From NCBI RefSeq assembly GCF_021462225.1, contig NC_061813.1:25072442-25136441 (forward strand): a DNA stretch of 64,000 nt, read 5' to 3'. Positions within the stretch are counted from its first letter, which is position 1, and each line of letters starts with the position of its first letter. Positions 13,501 through 22,695 of the stretch are shown in pieces. Under the pieces are notes generated by a model. That model made no database searches, was not told the origin of the DNA, and saw only the letters and a program-made list of their open reading frames with translations. The DNA comes from Girardinichthys multiradiatus. Its lineage: Eukaryota; Chordata; Actinopteri; Cyprinodontiformes; Goodeidae. A program made the position numbers and the translations under genes.

Positions 13501-16500
13501 CAAGCCATGTGTCAGTTACTTAAGTCCAAATAAACTCACTGATGAAGAAGAGTTAAGCATTCAGAAGCAATGATCCAATATGGATGTACAGGTCCTTCTC
13601 AAAATATTAGCATATTGTGATAAAGTTCATTATTTTCCATAATGTCATGATGAAAATTTAACATTCATATATTTTAGATTCATTGCACACTAACTGAAAT
13701 ATTTCAGGTCTTTTATTGTCTTAATACGGATGATTTTGGCATACAGCTCATGAAAACCCAAAATTCCTATCTCACAAAATTAGCATATCATTAAAAGGGT
13801 CTCTAAACGAGCTATGAACCTAATCATCTGAATCAACGAGTTAACTCTAAACACCTGCAAAAGATTCCTGAGGCCTTTAAAACTCCCAGCCTGGTTCATC
13901 ACTCAAAACCCCAATCATGGGTAAGACTGCCGACCTGACTGCTGTCCAGAAGGCCACTACTGACACCCTCAAGCAAGAGGGTAAGACACAGAAAGAAATT
14001 TCTGAACGAATAGGCTGTTCCCAGAGTGCTGTATCAAGGCACCTCAGTGGGAAGTCTGTGGGAAGGAAAAAGTGTGGCAGAAAACGCTGCACAACGAGAA
14101 GAGGTGACCGGACCCTGAGGAAGATTGTGGAGAAGGGCCGATTCCAGACCTTGGGGGACCTGCGGAAGCAGTGGACTGAGTCTGGAGTAGAAACATCCAA
14201 AGCCACCGTGCACAGGCGTGTGCAGGAAATGGGCTACAGGTGCCGCATTCCCCAGGTCAAGCCACTTTTGAACCAGAAACAGCGGCAGAAGCGCCTGACC
14301 TGGGCTACAGAGAAGCAGCACTGGACTGTTGCTCAGTGGTCCAAAGTACTTTTTTCGGATGAAAGCAAATTATGCATGTCATTCGGAAATCAAGGTGCCA
14401 GAGTCTGGAGGAAGACTGGGGAGAAGGAAATGCCAAAATGCCAGAACTCCAGTGTCAAGTACCCACAGTCAGTGATGGTCTGGGGTGCCGTGTCAGCTGC
14501 TGGTGTTGGTCCACTGTGTTTTATCAAGGGCAGGGTCAATGCAGCTAGCTATCAGGAGATTTTGGAGCACTTCATGCTTCCATCTGCTGAAAAGCTTTAT
14601 GGAGATGAAGATTTCATTTTTCAGCACGGCCTGGCACCTGCTCACAGTGCCAAAACCACTGGTAAATGGTTTACTGACCATGGTATCACTGTGCTCAATT
14701 GGCCTGCCAACTCTCCTGACCTGAACCCCATAGAGAATCTGTGGGATATTGTGAAGAGAACGTTGAGAGACTCAAGACCCAACACTCTGGATGAGCTAAA
14801 GGCCGCTATTGAAGCATCCTGGGCCTCCATAAGACCTCAGCAGTGCCACAGGCTGATTGCCTCCATGCCACGCCGCATTGAAGCAGTCATTTCTGCAAAA
14901 GGATTCCCGACCAAGTATTGAGTGCATAACTGTACATGATTATTTGAAGGTTGAAATTTTTTGTATTAAAAACACTTTTCTTTTATTGGTCGGATGAAAT
15001 ATGCTAATTTTGTGAGATAGGAATTTTGGGTTTTCATGAGCTGTATGCCAAAATCATCTGTATTAAGACAATAAAAGACCTGAAATATTTCAGTTAGTGT
15101 GCAATGAATCTAAAATATATAAATGTTAAATTTTTATCATTACATATATAGAAAATAATGAACTTTATCACAATATGCTAATATTTTGAGAAGGACCTGT
15201 AAATCTGTGCACATGCAGACCATCAACATTTTATGTAAATGTTTTATTCGTAAAGTATACCACCGGCGGCGAAATGTTTCTCAGTTTAAATTCTAGAATT
15301 AGGTACCCGAGCAATACACACATATGAAAAAATCAAAGCCATTTACTCCACAAATAAAGTTTTGGGTAAAAAAAACTGAATTACACAGTGAATAACTATT
15401 GAACATATGAAGACAAAGATGTGCAAAACTCATAGAAAGCCAAGAAACCAGCTGGAATCTGTCTGTATATGGAAAACTGTCTTGCTGCTATGCGCAAGAA
15501 AGAAATGATGATAAGAGTCCATTGGAAAGGACCCCCCCCCCTTTAAAAAAAAATTATTTTAAGAGAACAACACACAAAATCACATCCATTAAAGGAGTAG
15601 ACCCAATACAAGTGAAGTGAACGTGTTACAGGCAGTTGCCTGAGCATCCAACAAGTCATTTAGAGGACACAGCATTACCAGCACTTGATGGAGTTTGAAT
15701 TGAAATTGCATTGTGGCTTCGCAAGAGGCTGGGTGGTTTTTATGTGTAGGCATACAAATGTCACAGTGACACATTGTTGGAACCATGTATGCTGACTCAA
15801 ACAACATTGATGTCTCACTGTGTCTTATCCACATATGTTGGTGTATCTTAAAATGCCTTTAACCTTAGTCCAAACATAAATAAGGATCATTTGGGCAACA
15901 TCTGCTTTTATGCAAATATGAATTTCAGAAACATCCCTTTCTTCCAGCTACAACAGTCTTAACTCCCCTGAGAAAGCTTGTCACAAACTTTAGCAGTGTG
16001 TTTATAGGAAAATTTAACCATTCTTCCAGAAGTGTATATGTAAGGTCAGACTCCGATGTTGGATGTGAATGCCTGGCTCAGAATCTCTGCTATAATTCAT
16101 CACAAAGGTGATTTATTGGGTTAAAGACAAGTCATTGTGCATTCTAGTTAAGTTCTTCTTCATCAAACTTGATTATTAGTCCTTATGGACATTGCTTTAT
16201 GCGATTGTGCGCAGTCCTGTTGGAAGAGGAAGAGTCAATCCCTGAACTATTTGTGAGCATTTGTCCTTGGACAAATTTGCGAGCACAATTTTTCCAAAAT
16301 GTCCTGGTATGCTGAAGCAGTAAGAGTTCCTCTGTCTAACAACCATACACTAGCACAATATAGTCAGGCAATGTGTCGTTCTCCTGGTAATTGCCAAATT
16401 CAGACTTGTCTATTGGATTGCCAGACAGAGAGGCATTATTTTTCTCCAGGGAGCTCACATGTGCTCTGCTCTAGAGTCCAGTGGTGCTGCGCTTTACACT

Positions 16501-19500
16501 ATTGCAACGAAGGCTTGGCATTGCACTTGATGGATGCAGCTGCTCACTCATGAAAACCTATTTTGTGAAGCTCTCTCTGTTATTGTCTATGTTTATTATC
16601 AAAGGTCATGCTGAGATGAGTAAATCTTTATAGCGCAGACAGATCATCGGCATTATCAAGTCACTGCTGCACCATCGAAATTTTATTCTCATGTCAGATA
16701 ATATTTCAACTTGCCAAAAGGAACCATGACTGCCTGTCTTAACTGAGATTACAACATGTTACTATCACTATCTTCAAATAGAAAGGTGATGGTAGGTAGA
16801 GTGATATTTACAGAAAGCAGCATATCGCTTTATGCTATAGGAATGTAAGGCAGATATGTAATAATGTGATGGGGGGGATCCTCATATTGTGTGTCAAGCC
16901 TTACAGAACATGAGATTGACATCCGTGTACATCCAGCATGGAGGACAATTGCAGGATACGATCATCTGGTCTCATGTAATTCGACAAACTGATAACTGTC
17001 AGGCTCATTAAGTAATAATGCTGTTAAATGTGTCTATGAAGCAACTTTTAAGTCTAGTAAATTCACTCACCATTCTGGTAGACACATAAAACTGACTGTA
17101 ACACATTGCCACAAGGCCACCATTTACCCTCTCTGGGGGCTGTCCTAGCCCTTTGCTAATCATTTACATATTCATTGCTGGTCTGTAGGTGCATCATTTG
17201 GGAGCTTACTTCTATATAGTTATATGTTGCTCTGCTTTAAAGAACCAAAAGCAGGTTAAAAGGTCCTTCTAGAGTCACTACTTTGTGAAAATGACTTGGC
17301 ATTATTTTAATTTACTTAATGAGGAACAATAGAGAATGTTGCCAGAGAATTGAGTTATATTATGAGCAACAAGAAAATCTAAGAATATTTTTTGTCAGTT
17401 TAAAATTAGTTGTTTGGTCACAGAATGCATGTTGTCTTTTAATTTTCTAAAAGCTGTAAAAACAAGATAAACTCATTCATTAGGATATTCCTGTGACATT
17501 TCCTCTTATTACTCTTACACCTGTGTTTTTCTATCTTTAGGGCTTTGTGGTCGCAGTCCTTTACTGCTTCCTCAACGCTGAGGTAGGTCAATTAAATATC
17601 TACATAAACGCACATTTCCAGGCAGAGGGATAGTTTCTCTTTTCTTCCCTGACTTCATCATTCACATTCATAAACAGTCCTGTAAAGTGGACGGAGGATT
17701 AACGCTGCTCATTCCAGCCATCTTTCACTCACTGTAGCTGTTCTCAGCAGTCTGCCTGCCAGGCGGGACAAAAATAAAGAGCGGCAGTGATGTCTGCAGA
17801 GGCTCTCAGTGGAGAGATTAATTATGTCCTCAGTGCTGAGCCAGATTGAATCACTTGATTTTACATTGTCTGAATAATAATCAGGGACAATGTTTTTAAG
17901 GTTTTTAAGATGGTTATTAGATTTGTTTAATTAGAAAACCAACAACAACATTGGAGTCTTATGTGTTGTTTTTGAGACAGCAAAAAAACTGTAAAATCAA
18001 GCAAACCTACTGTACTGTTGAAACATTAATGCAGGATAGTCAAGCAGTAAATCACCTCAACAAGTGGAGTAAGAGTGCACAGAAATCCTGATTTGCTGTA
18101 TCCTTGCTAGAGGAAACAATCAAATGTGCTTTTTTTTTTATTAAACAGTGAGCAGCAAATGAAACAAAGAACATTCTTACATTTTCCATAAATGAACTCA
18201 CTGTCTAAAAATAAACAGTCTCTTTAATTATGAAAAGACATAAACCCCACATTTAAAAAGTTCACTTTACCTGATCAGTGCTGTTCTTGTATTCCGATCA
18301 GCAGCTTTTAGCTATCTGTGTTTTAGCTATCGGTCTGTTAAACGTTAACTGCATGCAGCGAAAGCAACAAAAATAATGCTAAAAAAGCAATTAGAAAAAA
18401 TGTTCTAGTTGATTTTGCATGTCCTTTTTTCGGTTTAGTTGTGGCAGGACAAACAGCTTGCAGTAAGGTTCTTGCTGTAAGCTGTGAGGTAATGTACTGG
18501 TTAAGATGCTCAGGACCTTCAAAACTGGACTGTTTTGCTTTTAGCAATGTTTTTAAAATGTTCATTCTGGCTCACTTCTTTGTGCCATGTATGTTTACAT
18601 TCAGGTGATACCATCTCATCCAGCTTTATTCCTTCACAATGACTGTAGCTCACTGGAAAACTGTATATTATCACTGCTGTGGAAAAAAAAACAACTTTGC
18701 CTATAAATGCATTAGTTAATGTTGGATATTTATTTATTGGATAAAGGGTCCAGATTGGTCTCCACAGTACCTTCTCTGATGGTTCTTAAACTGATGTTTG
18801 TGAAGTGTTTTTATTAGTACTCACAAAAAGGTTTGCCACTGTTGCTTGCAAGCTAAATGCAGATTAATTAATTGTGATGCAGAGCTAATAAGCACCAGCA
18901 TCTAAAGAAGATGAGTTAGTCAATCTTTGATCTCTCCTTCTTCAGTCAAAGGAGAAATTCTGCAGAGAAACTTCGCTTCCTGTAAAAACTGAAGTGGACA
19001 ACAGTGAACCTAATGACAAGTGTAATTCTCTGCATTTTGCTCTTCTGTTCAGTAAAGGAGGTTCTGTATTGTCTGTGAAAGGTGTAAAAAAAATTAAAAC
19101 AATAATAGAGTAGTAATAAAAACAATCCTTCAAAACTGCAAATAAACTAACTTTACTATAGCTACCGCTAACAAGGTAGTCAGATTGGATTTTAGGGATA
19201 GAGAAACCTCCGACTTTCTCATTTCTAACTCCAGGGGATCTTTCTTATACTATTTTCTACTTACTTTTAAGTAAGAATCTAACGCCTAATTCAAATTCAT
19301 CCTTCAACATATCAGGTGGTGCCAGTGGAGAAAATCTTTTTATTTTTTTTTGTTTGCTTTTGTGACACAACAGAACCATTTGGAAAAGTCAAAGTCCTCT
19401 TATATTATTGTTTTAAGTGTTTTGTATATACTATGGCCCATGTTTTTAAAAGCTTTTAAAATCACTCTATTTCAGTAAACGTTTAAGGCAAAGACATGTT

Positions 19501-19875
19501 TCTTTATATATGTGTAAAAAAAACTTTTGCTATGTTTAATATTTTGCAGGTATTTGAAAAATGTTTTCCTTTTTGTTTTTGGTTTTACTGTGTGTCTTTG
19601 TGCTCTCACATGTAATCACCAGCTGATATTCAAAGTTAATCTTGCCAGAGAAAAGTGTGATTGTGTGTTTCCTTGACCCACTGTAGGTCCAAGGGGAGAT
19701 CAAAAGGAAGTGGCGGAGGTGGCACTTACAGAGATACATGGGCTCAGACTCCAAATACCAACACCCGTCCATCGGCAGCAGCAACTTCAGCACCCAAATC
19801 ACCATGTTGACGCGTTGCAGTCCCAAAACACGACGCGGATCGTCCTCCTGTCACGATGACTTTTCCTCCATTTGA
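1464..19875 (+). CDS. vipr1: VIPR1, vasoactive intestinal peptide receptor 1 (5' part missing), class B GPCR
   Basis: Spliced gene; coding exons 1464-1561, 5765-5897, 8056-8209, 8331-8391, 8473-8545, 12577-12668, 13178-13307, 17541-17582 and 19687-19875. They sum to 972 nt with compatible phases, giving 323 residues and a stop. Seven membrane segments are visible. Family marks include HMHLF in TM2, the GWG-P motif in TM4, [14 protein letters not shown] before TM6, and LNAEVQ with a basic helix 8 region [10 protein letters not shown]. The two conserved extracellular cysteines lie in GCKA (TM3) and GCWD (ECL2). The tail, with [13 protein letters not shown], resembles VPAC1 better than VPAC2 or PAC1. 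The known role is a plasma membrane receptor for VIP/PACAP that couples to Gs and raises cAMP. The signal peptide and extracellular domain exons are not in the window. The SSI C-terminus fits a class I PDZ ligand. A different VIP/PACAP receptor paralogue is possible but less likely. Confidence 0.9.
1880..2790 (+). mobile_element. Decayed LINE (L2-like) reverse transcriptase fragment
   Basis: In broken frames the + strand shows parts of a non-LTR reverse transcriptase. [17 protein letters not shown] near 1930 resembles the FDTVDH..L..RL block. [10 protein letters not shown] near 2110 resembles the G.VLGP.LF block. YHLYTDDIQ near 2190 corresponds to the YADD catalytic box, altered to YTDD. A C-terminal part, [12 protein letters not shown] then [20 protein letters not shown] and VQKAVARIL (about 2430-2610), is typical of L2/CR1-type LINEs. 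Frameshifts and stops make it inactive. It lies in the intron after the TM1 exon. Confidence 0.8.
2791..5764. other. VIPR1 intron sequence, mostly unassigned
   Basis: Single-copy-looking AT-rich intron sequence; no exon or RNA gene recognised. The only repeat seen is the hAT-like end at about 4478-4535. Short open frames here lack codon structure or homology that I recognise. Confidence 0.5.
4478..4535 (-). mobile_element. hAT-like transposon terminus
   Basis: On the minus strand the segment starts cagggatctgcaatctgcag and continues with a ctctggagcc-acat-gggctctttag block. This is the terminal sequence typical of teleost hAT/Charlie-type non-autonomous elements, and it matches the family at 39249-39763. 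I could not place the partner terminus. Confidence 0.5.
5765..5897 (+). CDS. vipr1: VIPR1 exon: ICL1, TM2 and ECL1
   Basis: 133-bp exon (phase 2 to 0) between a ccccag-like acceptor and a gtgagt donor. It encodes [19 protein letters not shown] and continues through AVFIKDV to CSPGS. The intracellular loop KLHCTRN and the TM2 HMHLF are strongly conserved in VIP/PACAP receptors. Confidence 0.93.
5898..8055. other. VIPR1 intron sequence
   Basis: Intron between the TM2 and TM3 exons. AT-rich, with no exon, RNA gene or recognisable transposon. The open frames at 6179-6478 and 7501-8142 on the minus strand have no family resemblance that I can see. Confidence 0.5.
8056..8209 (+). CDS. vipr1: VIPR1 exon: TM3, ICL2 and start of TM4
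   Basis: 154-bp exon (phase 0 to 1) between a ttggcag acceptor and a gtgaga donor. It encodes [20 protein letters not shown], then [20 protein letters not shown] and [12 protein letters not shown]. The Cys of GCKA is the conserved TM3 disulfide residue, and the LLVEGLYL segment is the class B signature. Confidence 0.95.
8331..8391 (+). CDS. vipr1: VIPR1 exon: TM4 and start of ECL2
   Basis: 61-bp exon (phase 1 to 2) between a gtcggcag acceptor and a gtgaga donor. It encodes [20 protein letters not shown] and completes the GWG-P TM4 motif with the upstream exon. Confidence 0.9.
8473..8545 (+). CDS. vipr1: VIPR1 exon: ECL2 and TM5
   Basis: 73-bp exon (phase 2 to 0), separated from the previous exon by an intron of only 81 bp. 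It encodes [20 protein letters not shown] and ends ASIL before gtaagt. The Cys of GCWD is the ECL2 disulfide partner. Confidence 0.9.
8907..11233 (-). mobile_element. Possible large LTR-like or unclassified insertion
   Basis: The block begins TGTTAagggtt and ends ccccaaTAACA, giving short inverted TG...CA-type ends. Read on the minus strand it has a CpG-richer upstream half (about 10080-11100) with a TGACGTCA motif at 10508-10515. It also has an AATAAA near 9056-9061, about 150 nt before the minus-strand end. Composition differs clearly from the surrounding intron. No target duplication is evident and no transposase or retroviral protein frame is recognisable, so boundaries and class are uncertain. 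Stacked short frames across 9895-11167 look incidental. Confidence 0.35.
11620..12065. mobile_element. Degenerate DNA transposon remnant (Tc1-like)
   Basis: The segment around 11730-11960 (taccaccaccttgtttcaca, then gttccttcagaccataacac) resembles decayed minus-strand transposase sequence of teleost Tc1-like families, in which the GGGS and SDE blocks read backwards. It ends near a ttgagagttactgtatac terminus-like string. There is no open frame of use. Confidence 0.4.
12577..12668 (+). CDS. vipr1: VIPR1 exon: end of TM5 and ICL3
   Basis: 92-bp exon (phase 0 to 2) between a tcacag acceptor and a gtaagt donor. It encodes [20 protein letters not shown] and continues [11 protein letters not shown], matching the TM5/ICL3 exon of VPAC receptors in length. 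Confidence 0.9.
13178..13307 (+). CDS. vipr1: VIPR1 exon: TM6, ECL3 and start of TM7
   Basis: 130-bp exon (phase 2 to 0) between a gtttcag acceptor and a gtatga donor. It encodes [20 protein letters not shown], then [20 protein letters not shown] and SFQ. The [13 protein letters not shown] block is diagnostic for class B receptors. Confidence 0.95.
13589..15199 (+). mobile_element. Complete Tc1/mariner-like transposon, TA target duplication
   Basis: 1611-bp element flanked by TA (13587-13588 and 15200-15201). Terminal inverted repeats of about 210 bp start caggtccttctcaaaatatt on both ends and include near-identical inner parts (gctcatgaaaacccaaaatt / its complement). Between them lies one open transposase frame, 13917-14921. 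The long inverted repeats fit the IR/DR type of Tc1-like elements. It is inserted in the VIPR1 intron between the TM6 and TM7 exons. A deleted relative is at 62229-63339. Confidence 0.95.
13917..14921 (+). CDS. Tc1-like transposase, full length but lacking the second catalytic Asp
   Basis: 334-aa frame starting at ATG 13917, shortly after the left inverted repeat. The N-terminal half carries paired helix-turn-helix DNA-binding domains ([20 protein letters not shown] at about 22-41; a second HTH about residues 70-108). A basic linker, GRKKCGRKR, lies between them. The C-terminal half has the DDE domain: FSDES with the first Asp at residue 148, and [11 protein letters not shown] with the Glu at residue 273. 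The central block reads [10 protein letters not shown], so the expected second Asp (residue 238, codon 14628-14630) is Gly. Spacing to the Glu is 34 residues, as in DD34E. Length and order are typical of Tc1-like transposases, which cut and paste at TA. The missing acidic residue predicts loss of catalysis although the frame is open; DNA binding could persist. Confidence 0.93.
   Translation: MGKTADLTAVQKATTDTLKQEGKTQKEISERIGCSQSAVSRHLSGKSVGRKKCGRKRCTTRRGDRTLRKIVEKGRFQTLGDLRKQWTESGVETSKATVHRRVQEMGYRCRIPQVKPLLNQKQRQKRLTWATEKQHWTVAQWSKVLFSDESKLCMSFGNQGARVWRKTGEKEMPKCQNSSVKYPQSVMVWGAVSAAGVGPLCFIKGRVNAASYQEILEHFMLPSAEKLYGDEDFIFQHGLAPAHSAKTTGKWFTDHGITVLNWPANSPDLNPIENLWDIVKRTLRDSRPNTLDELKAAIEASWASIRPQQCHRLIASMPRRIEAVISAKGFPTKY
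15202..17540. other. VIPR1 intron sequence
   Basis: Rest of the intron between the TM6 and TM7 exons. Apart from the Tc1-like remnant at 15930-16600, I see nothing identifiable. A C-run followed by T/A-rich sequence lies at about 15531-15560. Confidence 0.45.
15930..16600 (-). mobile_element. Degenerate Tc1-like element remnant
   Basis: The minus strand near 16430-16500 reads [12 protein letters not shown] sequence that corresponds to the RHWT.EQW..VL.SDES block of Tc1 transposases. Flanking sequence follows the usual order of this teleost family over about 650 bp. It has many stops. No clear termini were identified. Confidence 0.5.
17541..17582 (+). CDS. vipr1: VIPR1 exon: TM7 and NxEV motif
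   Basis: 42-bp exon (phase 0 to 0) between a atctttag acceptor and a gtaggt donor, encoding [14 protein letters not shown]. The 42-bp TM7 exon is a hallmark of class B receptor genes. Confidence 0.92.
17583..19686. other. VIPR1 last intron
   Basis: AT-rich intron before the terminal coding exon. No repeats or RNA genes recognised. The minus-strand open frames at 18338-18565 and 18942-19133 have no recognisable homology. Confidence 0.45.
19687..19875 (+). CDS. vipr1: VIPR1 terminal coding exon: cytoplasmic tail
   Basis: 189-nt coding part starting in phase 0 after a ctgtag acceptor. It encodes [20 protein letters not shown], then [20 protein letters not shown] and a Ser-rich end DDFSSI followed by TGA. 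The spacing of KYxHPS, MLTRxSP and RRxSS matches the VPAC1 tail. Ser clusters are plausible GRK/arrestin sites; the final SSI fits a class I PDZ ligand. Confidence 0.93.
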   Translation, partial: VQGEIKRKWRRWHLQRYMGSDSKYQHPSIGSSNFSTQITMLTRCSPKTRRGSSSCHDDFSSI

Positions 19876-21584
19876 GTCACGAAAACAGAGATGCAGACAA
19901 GCAAGCTGTCACACGGGAAACTCTCGAACAAAAAAATACACCCTCACTCATCCCCACATGTAATAAATTGTGGTGTATACAACGCTTTTACTGATCATGT
20001 ATAGGTTTTGAAAACCAAAGATGGTGATTTTAACTGTTTTGAATGTGCTTTTATTTTATTTTTAGGAGAAAGATGACAGGTTAATTTTTGAGTTAAACAT
20101 TTCTGATCATTTTACTTAACTATTCTTAGGGTTGTTGTTTTTTGTACTAACACATAGGACATTATTACAAATCATATAATAATGTGAGTAAAAGTACCTC
20201 CAAATGTGAACTGCACTGTCAGAAACATGTAAAGAGATTTTCAACTGATTAAAAATCCTTTAGTGGAATTTTAGAACGCATTGTTGTCAAGCCATCAGGA
20301 AGAAATGAGCTTGTGTCCCAGTATTTTTGCTGGAAATATTTTTATGTGTGGGTATGTAGTGAGAGTTAAAAAGCTTATTGGAGTTCTTAAAATTTAAAAA
20401 GTAGTGGGGAAAACTGGTCAAGGGTTTCCTCAAATGCTTGAAGCTTAAGCAGGAAGACTAGTGGGCTGCTACAGGAGGGGTTTTGAGCACTATCACTCTT
20501 ATATACAGACTCATCGCCTTCTTTTTTCCATCAGTGGGACATTCCCTGTTTGTTTGCCTGATCCCGTAATCAGGGGAATGGTTTTTATTCATTTCAGGCA
20601 CCAGCAAGTGCCTGACTCCAGCATTATCAAGTGACACAATTCACACTAATCTTTGTCAGCTATTGGGCTGCACAGTGACCCTGGAGAGGAAATACCTTTA
20701 CATGACTCAGTGCTTGAGTGTTTACATTTACTCGGGAAGAGTAACTTAATGTTGTACAGACAAGTGAATAGCGTATACAAAGTGTATGGCTATGATTTTT
20801 ACGTAATGTGGATTCAATTTATTAGCTACTAATAACTGTTCAACATTGCAGCATAGATGATCAAAAGCCTCGGCATTTACACATTTGTACTGTCTTATTA
20901 ATGTAACAGTTTCTCATTTATTTTCTAGTGGAGTATATTCTTAGATTTATAATGCAGAAGAGTAGTGCTTACACAAGGATGCATCCTTGATCATGCTCCA
21001 GTGGACTGACACAAACGTGAACTCCTAAACCTCCATTATGTATAATATGTACGGAAAGGTCCACTGACTTGGTTCAAACTTACTGTCACTGGAGTATGAA
21101 ACTGACAAGGCAGTAGACAATGCTGTAAAGCAAAGCAAAGTGACAGGGATGACTGGTCCTGTCACGTTAAGGCTTTTGTCATGCTTCTCAGTTCACATGG
21201 GTTGGACTTCAAGTCATGCATACGTTTGTGATGCAAGACGGAGCATCCAGGAGAGTTTACACAGAAAGAACAAAAAGACTATCGTAAGCCCACTTTTTAT
21301 CTTCTATCATAACCATTTTTGTCTGAAACATCCCAGTTCCACAATGGCATTGCTGAAAGATAAAGAAGGTTTTGAATTCATTGTTTTTTATAGCACCAGT
21401 TCACAACACACGTCATCTTAAGAAAAACAGGTCCAGTTAGTTTTCAATTAAATAGAAATTCACAATTGATCAAACTCATACAAATATCCTATCATAGACA
21501 GATTAGATTCAAAGACACACAGTCCAATCTGATCCATTAGGTAACATAAGACAGTCTATTTCAGTTTATAATGCTGGGGGGGAT

Positions 21585-21722
21585 ATATAGCAGGACGATG
21601 GAGCAAGAGCTACATGTAAAAGAACCGTAGGTCCCAGGCACAGCCGTCCGAAGTTCGATTCCCAAACTTGAGACCCTTGTTGCATGTCTTCCCCTCTTAT
21701 TGCTCTCAGTCAGTTTGCTTTT
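21585..21722 (+). repeat. tRNA-derived SINE fragment
   Basis: Contains a B-box-like agttcgattcc at 21652-21662. It is followed by gttgcatgtcttcccctctt, a string characteristic of a widespread teleost tRNA-related SINE. A related copy with a better B box is at 56461-56620. Confidence 0.5.
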
Positions 21723-22112
21723 GAGTCATTCACTTTGCAGCAATCACTCCTACTGAGCAAGCAAGTTGAAACTATGGGCAGAATATTCATGTTAAATGTA
21801 CATTTAAAGCATCTCAGGTCAGAGTAACTACATAGAGAAGCAAGGCAGTGTACAAATCTATAAAAAATAATCTTTATTTGTAAATTGGCTCAAGTAATTT
21901 TGTATTTTACTTTTTTTTACTTTTGTATGAGGCATTTAGTTTGACTGGAAATATGTTACATGTTCCGTTTGTTCCGTAATTTAATCTCTTATGTCAAAAT
22001 CTCGTGTAAATAATCATCGACTTTTATAGAAACACCAACTCAAAGAAAACGCTGATTTGATTGTTCAGAAAATATCATTTGGCTAAACCACTGTGATGTT
22101 TTATAAACTGAG

Positions 22113-22695
22113 TGTCGAGGGAGGAGCTTGGGTCGAACCAAAGCGCAGACAAGAGCTCGGTAGCGACATCATAGTTTATTCTTAAAAAAGGTTGAAACGT
22201 AACAAAAACACTGCAGGTACGAATCCAGAGACAAAATCCAAAACTTTCAAAACACTGCAGGTACTTTGGCAAAACGTAGCATAAGCGAAGCATAAACAAA
22301 GCATAGTCATGGTAGGGAAAGGGGTAATCAACAGAATAACAGAACCAGCCCAGAACAGACACCAAACCAACTAATATACTGGGGAAATAACAAAAACAGA
22401 TAATCAACGGAACAGGCAACAGGTGCGACAAGGGGGCAGGGAAGGAGCAGGAACAGGTGAAACAAATACAAAGGCTGAGGAAGAGTGAAAGGACAGAAAA
22501 CACAAACTAAGCAAGAGAATAAATCAGAGGAGGAAATAAAGAACTAGAATAACTATGAACTAAAGTAAACAGTGAAACTGGAGGGGAACATAGAAACAAT
22601 AACCTAAGAAATAAACAAAGAGCCATAAGGAGAATCTAAATTACAAAATAAACCATCAACAGAACCCACAAAGTCCAAAATGTCACTCCATGACA
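22113..22695 (-). mobile_element. Solo-LTR-like repeat with 5-bp target duplication
   Basis: 583-bp unit with TGTCG...TGACA ends, flanked by identical ctgag (22108-22112 and 22696-22700). On the minus strand it starts TGTCATGG and carries AATAAA about 60 nt before its end. The following gagctcttgtctgcgctttg is shared with the + strand repeat at 33041-33891. TG...CA ends, a 5-bp duplication and an internal poly(A) signal fit a solo LTR. The 142-codon open frame inside it on the minus strand is low-complexity and probably not a gene. Confidence 0.65.

Noticed and set aside
22075..22503. 142-codon minus-strand frame rich in Cys, Leu and Phe
   Set aside because: It falls mostly inside the LTR-like repeat at 22113-22695, has no domain, and is explained by pyrimidine-rich repeat sequence.
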